This document shows positions 33,853 through 41,065 of a stretch of 64,000 nt of DNA, piece by piece. The notes beneath the pieces were generated by a model. It saw only the letters and a list, made by a program, of their open reading frames with translations. It was not told the origin of the DNA and searched no databases. A program made the translations under genes and the position numbers. Origin of the DNA: Bacillus sp. PAMC26568 (GTDB lineage: Bacteria; Bacillota; Bacilli; Bacillales; Bacillaceae); the NCBI RefSeq assembly GCF_014235785.1, contig NZ_CP060137.1, forward strand, positions 2,232,001 to 2,296,000, written 5' to 3'. The stretch's first letter is position 1, and every line of letters begins with the position of its first letter.

Positions 33853-36192
33853 ATGTATTTAATAGAATTGGTGAGATGGAACATTACACAAGGAATTCCT
33901 AACAAACCTTATACTAATGCAGACTATGTAAAAGCAGACACTAATATACAAGGCATTAACAACGCTATTCAGTATGCAAAAAACAACGGTTACTCTGGTG
34001 TTATCCTACCAAAAGGCACATATGCAATTTGCTATCCTAGAGTAATAAAAATGGTAAGTAACTTAACATTTGATCTTAACGGATCTACGTTAAAGGTTAT
34101 TTACGATTCAGATAGAAAATCTCCCTTTGATACAAGAACAACTTCTGATTACTATAATTTTAAAGGTAATAGTATCGAATTCGACAATGTTAGTGATGCC
34201 CATTTGACTGAAGGAACTATCATTGGCTGCAGAGATGATAGAAGCTTCTCAAATGCTGCTCAGGAGCGGCGTATGGAACACACATATGGTGTGGTCTTTA
34301 CGAAGAGCACAAGATATTGTTCAATTAAAAACTGTATTGTAAGAGATTATATGGGGGACAATGTTACATTTACAAGTTCATCTATAAGAGAACTAGCGGA
34401 ATTTAATCTAGGCCTAACTTTAAATAACTTAGACTATATCTCAGGACAACCGATTTCTTCCTCGAACACTTTAGCCTCTTCTTTTATCACTATACCAATT
34501 GATGCAACATTTTCATCGTTCCTTATAGCTGGAGCTGGATATACGAGATTGACTGCTTTAACAACAAAAGATGTAGATGTCTTTTTTTACAGATCAGACA
34601 ATTCTTTTATTGGCGTTTTGAAAAAAAGAAAGATATACAATGACATCTCAATACCACTTGGTGCCGCTAAAATGAGATTTGTCTTTTTTAATGAAACCAA
34701 TCCTCTTAAAAACATGCAAATTACCCTTAAATTTGGTTTAATTCCACATCATAACATTGTTGAATACAACGAAATCTTTAACGGACATCGTGGAGGAATC
34801 TCTCTTGGAGGCAGTTACAATATTGTTCAGCACAACACAATACGAGATAATGGGAAGGGCACCAACAGTTTCTTGGATGGAAAACCCATCTTTAGTGATC
34901 CTACAAGATATGGAATTAATCAGGAAGACTCATACGGGGATAATTGTGTTATTAGAAATAATTTAATTTATGGAAGCAATCATGGCATTTTAGCAGGCTG
35001 TTATTCGATACAAATTGAAAACAACCATATTTACAATATGGACGGGATTGGGATTAATTTGTATAGTTTACTGTTCGCAAATATTAAAGGAAATGTAATA
35101 TATAATTGTACAACCAATATAGGTCTTATGAGCTCAAACTTTGGAAATGCGTTTGTAAACATAAAAGGAAATAGTTTTACAGGCGGCAACCTGTCATTTT
35201 TCGGAAACACTTCTTACCAAGTGAATTTTACAGATAACAATCTTATAGACGTGACTAATGTAAATATGGGTACTAATATTGTAAATAATGTCTTTAGAAA
35301 TAACCGATTAAAGTTTACAAATGTTTCTGGAACCCCTTCGATTACTGCTAATGTGATAGAAGATTGTATCATTGACTCAGCTGTTCCTAGAGATTTTCTG
35401 TTGCGTGTATACAAGTACAAAAATTGTATATTTAATAATTTAAGAATGACTGTTCAAACGGTTAATGGTACTACAGTTAGTGAGAAGGTTAAAATTAACG
35501 ACTGCGAATTCTTAAATTGCACTCTTACAAATTTAGTGTTTGGGACGAAAGATCGAGAAATGCATATAATCAATTCAAAACTTACTGATACAATTGTTAA
35601 AGTTGGAAATATAAATACTCAGGGATTTCCAGCACAAACATTTCTAGAAAAATGTGAAATCATTTCAAACTCACTGACATATCTATTTGCTACAGACTTT
35701 AACCAGCCTAATGGTTTGATCAAAATTGTTGATTGTAGGATTACTATTTCAAATTCTTCTTTTTCTTACTTCATCCACCACGATAAACCAACTGTATGGT
35801 CAGTGTTCACCTTTTTCATGAAAAATTCAAAAGTGCATTATACAGGTTCAAACTCGTTAACTCCCAATTATTACAATAACCCAAGGCCGATGATTAATTT
35901 TATTTCTGCAAACAACAGCTACAATAATATCAATCTCCCACCAGGAGAAGCTGGTATCTATATAGGATATGATGTGGACGACACGTATAAATCAGCCATT
36001 TCTTTACTGCCTGATGGTAATGGGTTTTCAGCTACCGTTAATCATAATCTTGGTTCATCAGAATTGTATGTAATATGTTTGTCATCGTCTAATGAAATCG
36101 TTTATCCTGCTATCACTTTATTAAATTCAAACTCATTATTAATCAAATCATCTACAAATATTCCTCTGAACCTTACTGTCAAAAAAATATAA
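33853..36192 (+). CDS. Large right-handed beta-helix protein (pectate-lyase/tailspike-like)
   Basis: A 779-aa protein with no signal peptide. The N-terminus (NIQGINNAIQYAKNNGYSGV then ILPKGTYAI) is the start of a Pectate_lyase_3-type beta-helix as found in phage tailspikes and YobO-like proteins. Many N/G-rich coils with NNVIYN-like turns follow to about residue 650, and an Ig-like C-terminal piece ends the chain. Coil repeats such as VIRNNLIYGSNHGI and IENNHIYNMDGIGIN are clear. It stands alone between two RiPP operons, converging with the second. Role may be polysaccharide binding or cleavage; no catalytic residues were identified. Confidence 0.7.
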   Translation: MYLIELVRWNITQGIPNKPYTNADYVKADTNIQGINNAIQYAKNNGYSGVILPKGTYAICYPRVIKMVSNLTFDLNGSTLKVIYDSDRKSPFDTRTTSDYYNFKGNSIEFDNVSDAHLTEGTIIGCRDDRSFSNAAQERRMEHTYGVVFTKSTRYCSIKNCIVRDYMGDNVTFTSSSIRELAEFNLGLTLNNLDYISGQPISSSNTLASSFITIPIDATFSSFLIAGAGYTRLTALTTKDVDVFFYRSDNSFIGVLKKRKIYNDISIPLGAAKMRFVFFNETNPLKNMQITLKFGLIPHHNIVEYNEIFNGHRGGISLGGSYNIVQHNTIRDNGKGTNSFLDGKPIFSDPTRYGINQEDSYGDNCVIRNNLIYGSNHGILAGCYSIQIENNHIYNMDGIGINLYSLLFANIKGNVIYNCTTNIGLMSSNFGNAFVNIKGNSFTGGNLSFFGNTSYQVNFTDNNLIDVTNVNMGTNIVNNVFRNNRLKFTNVSGTPSITANVIEDCIIDSAVPRDFLLRVYKYKNCIFNNLRMTVQTVNGTTVSEKVKINDCEFLNCTLTNLVFGTKDREMHIINSKLTDTIVKVGNINTQGFPAQTFLEKCEIISNSLTYLFATDFNQPNGLIKIVDCRITISNSSFSYFIHHDKPTVWSVFTFFMKNSKVHYTGSNSLTPNYYNNPRPMINFISANNSYNNINLPPGEAGIYIGYDVDDTYKSAISLLPDGNGFSATVNHNLGSSELYVICLSSSNEIVYPAITLLNSNSLLIKSSTNIPLNLTVKKI

Positions 36193-36199
36193 ATTTATC

Positions 36200-37213
36200 T
36201 CACTCACTTGGTAAAAGGGAGTGAATTCTTTTGGTATAAAACTCTTTAACAGCTCTAAATCTATGTTTTCCATTTTCATAACTAAGATATTCAAAGTCGA
36301 AAAAATCCAAATAAACCCTCAAACTCCGATACTCCCGATCCCTAATCTTCTTATATTCCCACCATTTACCGTAATTCTTTGGTACCGATAGTTGTTCTGG
36401 ATTTTTTAATTCACCAAATACCCTATAAACGATTCTCAACGTTCTCTGAACTCTTTTCAAAGTTTTATCTTTCTTTGCCTGGTTAAACAGAGATTCAGAG
36501 CATATCTTATTTTCCAAAACATACACCATTTGAATCACATCAATAAAATGCCTCAGTGAATCTAAATTATGACGCCATGCATGAAGCACAATCATATAAA
36601 AAGCATGCTGGTGGGAGAGTTCTTTGACATATTGGAAAGAGCAAAGAGGTACAGCATGTTCCCAGAAATCAGCAATGTCTAAATTCGAGGTGTTTTCTTT
36701 TAGTAGGTTCCAGTGAATTTCTACTCTTAAAGGAATAGGGGAGCCAGGCAAATTTTTTCTGTAGCTGCAGTGAAAGTGATTGGATGGACCGTCTTTTTCA
36801 TATGAATACCCTAGATGTCTTAGGAGCTTGTCAATCTTTTGTTTATCTTTTAAATGAACAAGTAAGTCAATATCAGAAGTAGATCTTGCAGCGATATGTC
36901 CAAAGTATTTTTCCGCAAAATAGACACCTTTTAAAGGGATGGTGTCTATTTTTTGAGTTTCAAATAATTTTAATATCTTTTCCATTTGCACTTTAATAAA
37001 AAGGTTTTGAAGCAAGATTTGATCTGCTGCTTTCTTTAAGTAGTCAGTGAAAAATGCGGGTGTTTCATTCAGACGGTCATGTTGTTTTAATAGATGATAA
37101 ACTTGAGGTTCAATTGAAAAGTGATGAATGTCCTCTATTAAGCTCTTATAATCACTTTCCTTATCCAGTAATTTTGTTTGATTATATAATGATTGTATAA
37201 AGGTTATGATCAT
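36200..37213 (-). CDS. Nucleotidyltransferase-family protein of the second RiPP operon
   Basis: A roughly 337-aa homologue of the protein at 30740. The catalytic block IAARSTSDIDLLVHLKDK carries the DXD pair, and LRVEIHWNLLKENTS matches the second family block. ATG 37213 is chosen because GAAGGA lies about 10 bases upstream; ATG 37231 overlaps that box. It overlaps the 3' end of the exporter gene by about 30 bases and is the last gene of the minus-strand operon. The shared presence of this family in both RiPP operons suggests a peptide-related role, such as nucleotide-dependent modification, not yet defined. Confidence 0.82.
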   Translation of the reverse strand: MIITFIQSLYNQTKLLDKESDYKSLIEDIHHFSIEPQVYHLLKQHDRLNETPAFFTDYLKKAADQILLQNLFIKVQMEKILKLFETQKIDTIPLKGVYFAEKYFGHIAARSTSDIDLLVHLKDKQKIDKLLRHLGYSYEKDGPSNHFHCSYRKNLPGSPIPLRVEIHWNLLKENTSNLDIADFWEHAVPLCSFQYVKELSHQHAFYMIVLHAWRHNLDSLRHFIDVIQMVYVLENKICSESLFNQAKKDKTLKRVQRTLRIVYRVFGELKNPEQLSVPKNYGKWWEYKKIRDREYRSLRVYLDFFDFEYLSYENGKHRFRAVKEFYTKRIHSLLPSE

Positions 37214-39038
37214 CTTTAATCCGTCCTTCATAATTATTGAGAGATTGCTTGCAAGAAGTCAGCTTTTCTTTTGTTTTAAATTGCAGGTGTGATAATTTCC
37301 TATATAGACCATCTTGAGTAATCAACTCCTCATGTCTCCCCATCTGAACAATTTCCCCCTCATCCATCACTACAATAAGGTCCGCATGCTGAATCGTTGA
37401 TAATCGATGGGAGATAATGAGTGTCGTTTTGTTTTTGATTGCGGATAATGCTTCTTTGACAAATTGCTCACTCTCACTGTCCAATGCAGAGGTTGCTTCA
37501 TCTAATAACAGAATAGGTGCATTTTTTAGGATAGCTCTTGCAATGGAAAGCCTTTGTTTTTGCCCTCCTGAAAGGCAGACGCCTCTTTCTCCGACTTGTG
37601 TGTCATATTGATTTGGCAATGTCATGATAAAATCATGAATGTTTGCTTGTTTTGCTGCAGTGACGAGTTCTGAATTTGAAATGCTTTGCCTTGCGAGCAG
37701 AAGGTTGTCTTTAATTGTTCCAGAGAAAAGGAATGTTTCTTGCGCAACAAATGCGAAAGAACTTCTTACCACAGAGGGCGGAAGGTGTTCTGCTGGATTG
37801 TGATCCAGCATGATCATTCCACTGTCTGGCTGATAGAACCCTTGGATGAGGTGAAAGAGTGTTGATTTTCCTGCACCGCTTGGACCGACAATCGCAACTG
37901 TTTTTCCTTCAGGTATGTCTATTGTGAAGTTTTCTATTGCCTTTTTTTGCTGCTCGTAGCTAAAATGAACGCTTTTTAGTTGTAAAGATCCTTTGATTGA
38001 CTTAGCTGAAACATATTCTGGCAGATTTTCTACTTCAGTAGGCTCGTTTAATATGCTTGATATTCTTTCAACTGCTGTTGCTGAACTTTGGAAGCTGCCC
38101 CAAATTCCTGCTAAACCGGTAAGAGGGGAGATCAGATGCTGCATCAGAGTAACGAAGGTGAGCAGCGAACCAACTGTAATCATTGATTTAGAAACAAAAT
38201 AAGCACCTAGGCAAAGTCCAGTTATATAAGTGATGGAAGTAATGGCTTCTCCGCCAATATAAAAAAAACCGCGAAGCTTCGTATTTTTCATTTCTAATTC
38301 AAAGAGTTCCTGGTTTTGGGTGTTTTGCTTTAGAGACATCTTTTTCTCTAATAGAAAAGATCGAATAACGGATAACCCCTGAAAGATTTCATTAAGAGTA
38401 CTGTTTATGTCACTGATTTGAGTAAACATTTTTCTGCTGTTGTTTCGGAGAAGGATGCCAAAAACAGCTCCGATAACAATAGCCAGTGGAATAACGGTGA
38501 ATCCTATAAAAGCTAACTGCCAGTTGATCATAAACATGTAAATAGAAACAGCCGTAAATGTTAAAGGGAGCTGAATGAGGTACAGCAGGTTGCTCCCGAT
38601 GACTCCTTCGATACAGTTGACATCGTTTGTGAAATGAGTCATAAGGTCTCCTGTTCGCATGCTTGATGTTTTTTTTACAGGCAGAAGGAGAATGTGTTTT
38701 AATAATAGTTCTTTAAGTTCAAGCTTAACTGTATTGATTGTCTTGGACTCTAGATAAGTATAAAAATAGGAAGCTGCTAGGCTTACACCTATTAAGCTGA
38801 TGCCAATCGGCACGAGCCATTTAAGTTTTTCTGCCTCGTTTTGAACAGCAGCTTCTGTAATGGTGCCGAAAAACCATGCAAAACCGATTGTAAGAAAGAT
38901 TTGAGCGAACATAATCAAAAAAAGACATGCATAGGATTTTTTATACTTTAATAGATAAGGCCCTAGCAGAGTATATGTTCTATGAATATCTTCTATTAAA
39001 AACATGTTTTTGAAAGTAATTAATTTCTTAATAATCAT
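37182..39038 (-). CDS. ABC exporter (fused TM-ATPase) of the second RiPP operon
   Basis: A 618-aa half-transporter with six membrane segments (about 30-320) and an ATPase domain: Walker A GPSGAGKST, Q-loop VAQETFLF, signature LSGGQKQR, Walker B ILLLDEATSALD and the H-loop in IISHRLST. No peptidase domain is present, so leader removal must be done by another protein, plausibly the S24/S26 peptidase just upstream. The start ATG overlaps that gene's TGA (ATGA), and GGGGA is six bases before it. The C-terminal tail after the ATPase is longer than usual. Confidence 0.9.
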   Translation of the reverse strand: MIIKKLITFKNMFLIEDIHRTYTLLGPYLLKYKKSYACLFLIMFAQIFLTIGFAWFFGTITEAAVQNEAEKLKWLVPIGISLIGVSLAASYFYTYLESKTINTVKLELKELLLKHILLLPVKKTSSMRTGDLMTHFTNDVNCIEGVIGSNLLYLIQLPLTFTAVSIYMFMINWQLAFIGFTVIPLAIVIGAVFGILLRNNSRKMFTQISDINSTLNEIFQGLSVIRSFLLEKKMSLKQNTQNQELFELEMKNTKLRGFFYIGGEAITSITYITGLCLGAYFVSKSMITVGSLLTFVTLMQHLISPLTGLAGIWGSFQSSATAVERISSILNEPTEVENLPEYVSAKSIKGSLQLKSVHFSYEQQKKAIENFTIDIPEGKTVAIVGPSGAGKSTLFHLIQGFYQPDSGMIMLDHNPAEHLPPSVVRSSFAFVAQETFLFSGTIKDNLLLARQSISNSELVTAAKQANIHDFIMTLPNQYDTQVGERGVCLSGGQKQRLSIARAILKNAPILLLDEATSALDSESEQFVKEALSAIKNKTTLIISHRLSTIQHADLIVVMDEGEIVQMGRHEELITQDGLYRKLSHLQFKTKEKLTSCKQSLNNYEGRIKDDHNLYTIII

Positions 39039-39478
39039 GAGAGATCCCCAAGTTTTCTTCTTAAATAATACCGAAAAAGCCGTGCTGAAAAAGGGAAACC
39101 AACAATTACTTTACTAAGCAGGGAAGCAAAAGGCTTATGCATACTCATCATTTGTTTTTGCTTTTGAACAGACTCCAAGTATCCTATAACTTGAGAAGGC
39201 AGTACTGGCTCATCCAGGCATTCGTTTGTATCGCCTTTAAGTAAGAGCTGACCTTTATCCACTCGGTAGAATCGGTGAGCAATCAACTGCCCTAATTTTG
39301 TGTGAAAAAGAAGGATATCACCTTTTTTTAATGCGTTATCATTAAATTTCGTAAATCTGCAAATCTCACCTTTCTGAATAAAGGGATACATGCTGAAGCC
39401 TTCAGCAGGAAGGTCTATCCATCCATGCTTTTCAATTGTCGCTTTCAATAGATTAATTGTTTTCTGGTCAAACTGCAT
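39035..39478 (-). CDS. Soluble S24/S26 (signal-peptidase-like) peptidase
   Basis: A 147-aa protein of the S24/S26 serine peptidase fold. The nucleophile Ser-29 lies in EGFSMYPFIQKGE and the second catalytic position is His-68 in IAHRFYRV, as in SipW/ER-type signal peptidases; LLLKGDTNECLDEPV is the conserved distal strand. Unlike true signal peptidases it has no N-terminal membrane anchor. In this operon it takes the place of a leader peptidase. ATG 39478 is preferred to TTG 39484. It overlaps the PqqD gene by about 11 bases. Confidence 0.85.
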   Translation of the reverse strand: MQFDQKTINLLKATIEKHGWIDLPAEGFSMYPFIQKGEICRFTKFNDNALKKGDILLFHTKLGQLIAHRFYRVDKGQLLLKGDTNECLDEPVLPSQVIGYLESVQKQKQMMSMHKPFASLLSKVIVGFPFSARLFRYYLRRKLGDLS

Positions 39479-39737
39479 GTTCAATCAGTCCGCATTCTAC
39501 TAGTTCTGAAAGAAAGCCCTGAAGCTCATTTTTTGTTTTATGATTGTTCTTCTTATACTGATTTTCATAAGACAGAACCAGTTCGTCAATTGTGAGTGCT
39601 TCTTTTAGCAATGACCAGCAGAATCCGCCAGTTTCATTTAACTTCGTAATGGTGAATTGTTCGGAGTGCAGAATCATCCATTCGCCATCGACTTCTACTG
39701 TCTCGCAATCCGGTGCTTGTTTATAATGTGTTGTCAT
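39468..39737 (-). CDS. PqqD-like RiPP recognition protein
   Basis: An 89-aa PqqD-fold protein. DGEWMILHSEQFTITKLNET followed by GGFCWSLLKEALTIDELV is the typical winged-helix RRE core. The start ATG 39737 overlaps the TGA of the kinase gene and follows GGGAGATGATTTC. As the only leader-binding protein in this operon it should deliver the 68-aa peptide to the kinase and/or peptidase. It is divergent in sequence from the lasso B1 protein at 29982. Confidence 0.88.
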   Translation of the reverse strand: MTTHYKQAPDCETVEVDGEWMILHSEQFTITKLNETGGFCWSLLKEALTIDELVLSYENQYKKNNHKTKNELQGFLSELVECGLIEHAV

Positions 39738-40513
39738 GAAATCATCTCCCAAAATTGATTATTCTTTTGAAAATAAAGATCATAGATGTCAACTTGTTCT
39801 ACAAGAAATCGCAGCATGGTTAGAATTCTTTTCGTTTCTTCTTTATTGCTGGGCCAATAGAATACTTTATCAAATAGTGCTAAAAGGGCAGATGATTTAT
39901 CAACCCGGTTTCTTTCTATTGAAAGAGATTGATGGAGAAGGTCAATGCTCAGCAGTTTAATATTAGAAACAGGAGCGTGTCCATACAATTCGCTTCTGAA
40001 TGGTGAGTCATAGGCTAGAATTCTGTCTTTATCAATTTTTATAATGGTTGCCTCATCTGACAAAAGAGGGCGGGGAGCTGATAGTTTGGCTGCTGTTGAT
40101 TTTCCTGCACCGGAATGTCCTGTAAAGATGTGAGCCCCGTCATTTTCAAGGACACAAGATGAGTGTAGAAGTATGCCCCAGTTTTTATAAACGATAAAAG
40201 AGCTGTAAAGATTCATTATGGCATGTTTCAAAGCTAAATCGCTGTGAGCTAATATTTGGGCTGATTTGTATGCATAATCAACATTAATTTTGTAATCCGC
40301 TCTTATAAATTCAATTATATTTGAGTGGTTTTGTATGTAGACGTCATAACTTGTAAAAGGCAGTTCAGATCCTTTATGAATTGTTATCGTCATGTCTAAA
40401 AAAGGATTTCCATTAAAAGGAGTAAATTGTTTTGTTAACAGATTAAATATTTTCTCTTCTATCCATACAAACTTTATATAGTGATCTCCGATTCTAACGT
40501 TTAAGTCTTTCAT
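39734..40513 (-). CDS. HPr kinase-like protein of the second RiPP operon
   Basis: A 259-aa homologue of HPr kinases and of the lasso peptide kinase at 29054. The P-loop IFTGHSGAGKSTAAKL is intact, followed by PLLSDEATIIKI, with SDE in place of the SDD of the lasso kinase. It lacks the N-terminal regulatory domain of true HPr kinase. The likely substrate is the 68-aa peptide encoded just upstream, on Ser/Thr. The start ATG 40513 follows AAGGAGCTGCTT. It is separated from the precursor gene by a terminator-like hairpin. Confidence 0.85.
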   Translation of the reverse strand: MKDLNVRIGDHYIKFVWIEEKIFNLLTKQFTPFNGNPFLDMTITIHKGSELPFTSYDVYIQNHSNIIEFIRADYKINVDYAYKSAQILAHSDLALKHAIMNLYSSFIVYKNWGILLHSSCVLENDGAHIFTGHSGAGKSTAAKLSAPRPLLSDEATIIKIDKDRILAYDSPFRSELYGHAPVSNIKLLSIDLLHQSLSIERNRVDKSSALLALFDKVFYWPSNKEETKRILTMLRFLVEQVDIYDLYFQKNNQFWEMIS

Positions 40514-40530
40514 AAGCAGCTCCTTGGATT

Positions 40531-40566
40531 AAAAATAGAAAAGGCCAAGATAAAACTTGCCTTTTC
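40531..40566 (-). terminator. Partial terminator between second RiPP precursor and its enzymes
   Basis: Read on the minus strand, AGAAAAGGCAAG pairs with CTTGGCCTTTTCT across a short loop (40537-40566), with one bulged base, and is followed by ATTTTT. It lies in the 66-base gap after the precursor gene. The arrangement mirrors the hairpin after the lasso precursor at 28986 and would keep precursor mRNA in excess over enzyme mRNA. Confidence 0.8.
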
Positions 40567-40579
40567 TGATTTCATTTTG

Positions 40580-40786
40580 TTACTTTTTACCATGACCTTT
40601 ACCCGGAGTTCCCGCGCCACCAGGGGGATTTGGATTCCCCGGTGGAAAGTTAATACCATCATTTCCTGTCCCAGGATGATCTCGATTTCCTCTGCCGGGA
40701 TTCCAACTCTGAGCAGTCTCAAATCGAACCGTTTGATGACTCAAAACCATTGGACGAGAAACAGTTATCCCATGTTTATCACTCAT
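40580..40786 (-). CDS. Putative RiPP precursor, 68 aa, Gly/Pro/Asn-rich core
   Basis: A 68-residue peptide with strong RBS AGAGGA six bases before ATG. The N-terminal half (VSRPMVLSHQTVRFETAQSW, residues 9-28) looks like a leader. The C-terminal 40 residues are rich in Gly, Pro and Asn (for example FPPGNPNPPGGAGTPGKGHG) and end in KK. There is no Cys, and the only C-terminal hydroxyl residues are Thr-40 and Thr-60, with Thr-24 and Ser-27 near the junction. It heads an operon of kinase, PqqD protein, peptidase and exporter. I could not match it to a described RiPP class. Confidence 0.72.
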   Translation of the reverse strand: MSDKHGITVSRPMVLSHQTVRFETAQSWNPGRGNRDHPGTGNDGINFPPGNPNPPGGAGTPGKGHGKK

Positions 40787-40811
40787 ACTTGGTCCTCTTT
40801 TCTGTAATAAA

Positions 40812-40990
40812 ATTCTTTATAAAGAACAAACGGAGCAAACATCATTAAGTAAAATAAATGAATCCATCCTATTCGTTCTTTATAAAATCAATTATAGTTC
40901 TTAAAAACGTTCATTGGTAGTGTTATTATTCGACAAATAAGACTAATTTCAAGAATTAATGTATTTCATGGTTCTTTATATAATAGAACA
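40812..40990. promoter_or_regulatory. Cluster of SinR-like GTTCTTT boxes between RiPP operon 2 and satD
   Basis: Exact GTTCTTT occurs at 40821-40827 (minus), 40875-40881 and 40971-40977. The first forms an inverted pair with ATTCTTT at 40812-40818, giving the palindrome TTCTTTATAAAGAA. GTTCTTA at 40897-40903 abuts a minus-strand TATAAT (40896-40891), a plausible -10 for the precursor. The 40971 copy faces a one-mismatch reverse copy (ATAGAAC, 40983-40989). SinR is known to bind such boxes, often as inverted pairs; binding here is inference. Confidence 0.5.
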
Positions 40991-41000
40991 ATCTAAAAGT

Positions 41001-41048
41001 TTGACCATACAATCGAACTCCTGCTATATTAGCTTATATAATCGAACT
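41001..41048 (+). promoter_or_regulatory. Extended -10 promoter of satD with two direct repeats
   Basis: TTGACC (41001-41006), an 18-base spacer and TATATT (41025-41030) preceded by TGC form a good SigA promoter. The nonamer AATCGAACT occurs at 41011-41019, inside the spacer, and again at 41040-41048, near +4 to +12. Two copies about three helical turns apart flanking the -10 look like an operator pair, perhaps for the SatD protein itself, which has a C-terminal helix-turn-helix. Confidence 0.6.
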
Positions 41049-41065
41049 TTCAGGAGGTACCCCAC

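Noticed and set aside
40510..40722. Alternative minus-strand ORF overlapping the 68-aa precursor
   Set aside because: No RBS and low-complexity translation of the precursor's other frame; the 68-aa frame has a strong RBS and leader-like N-terminus.
40577..40807. Plus-strand ORF over the precursor
   Set aside because: Antisense shadow with no RBS; runs opposite to the operon.
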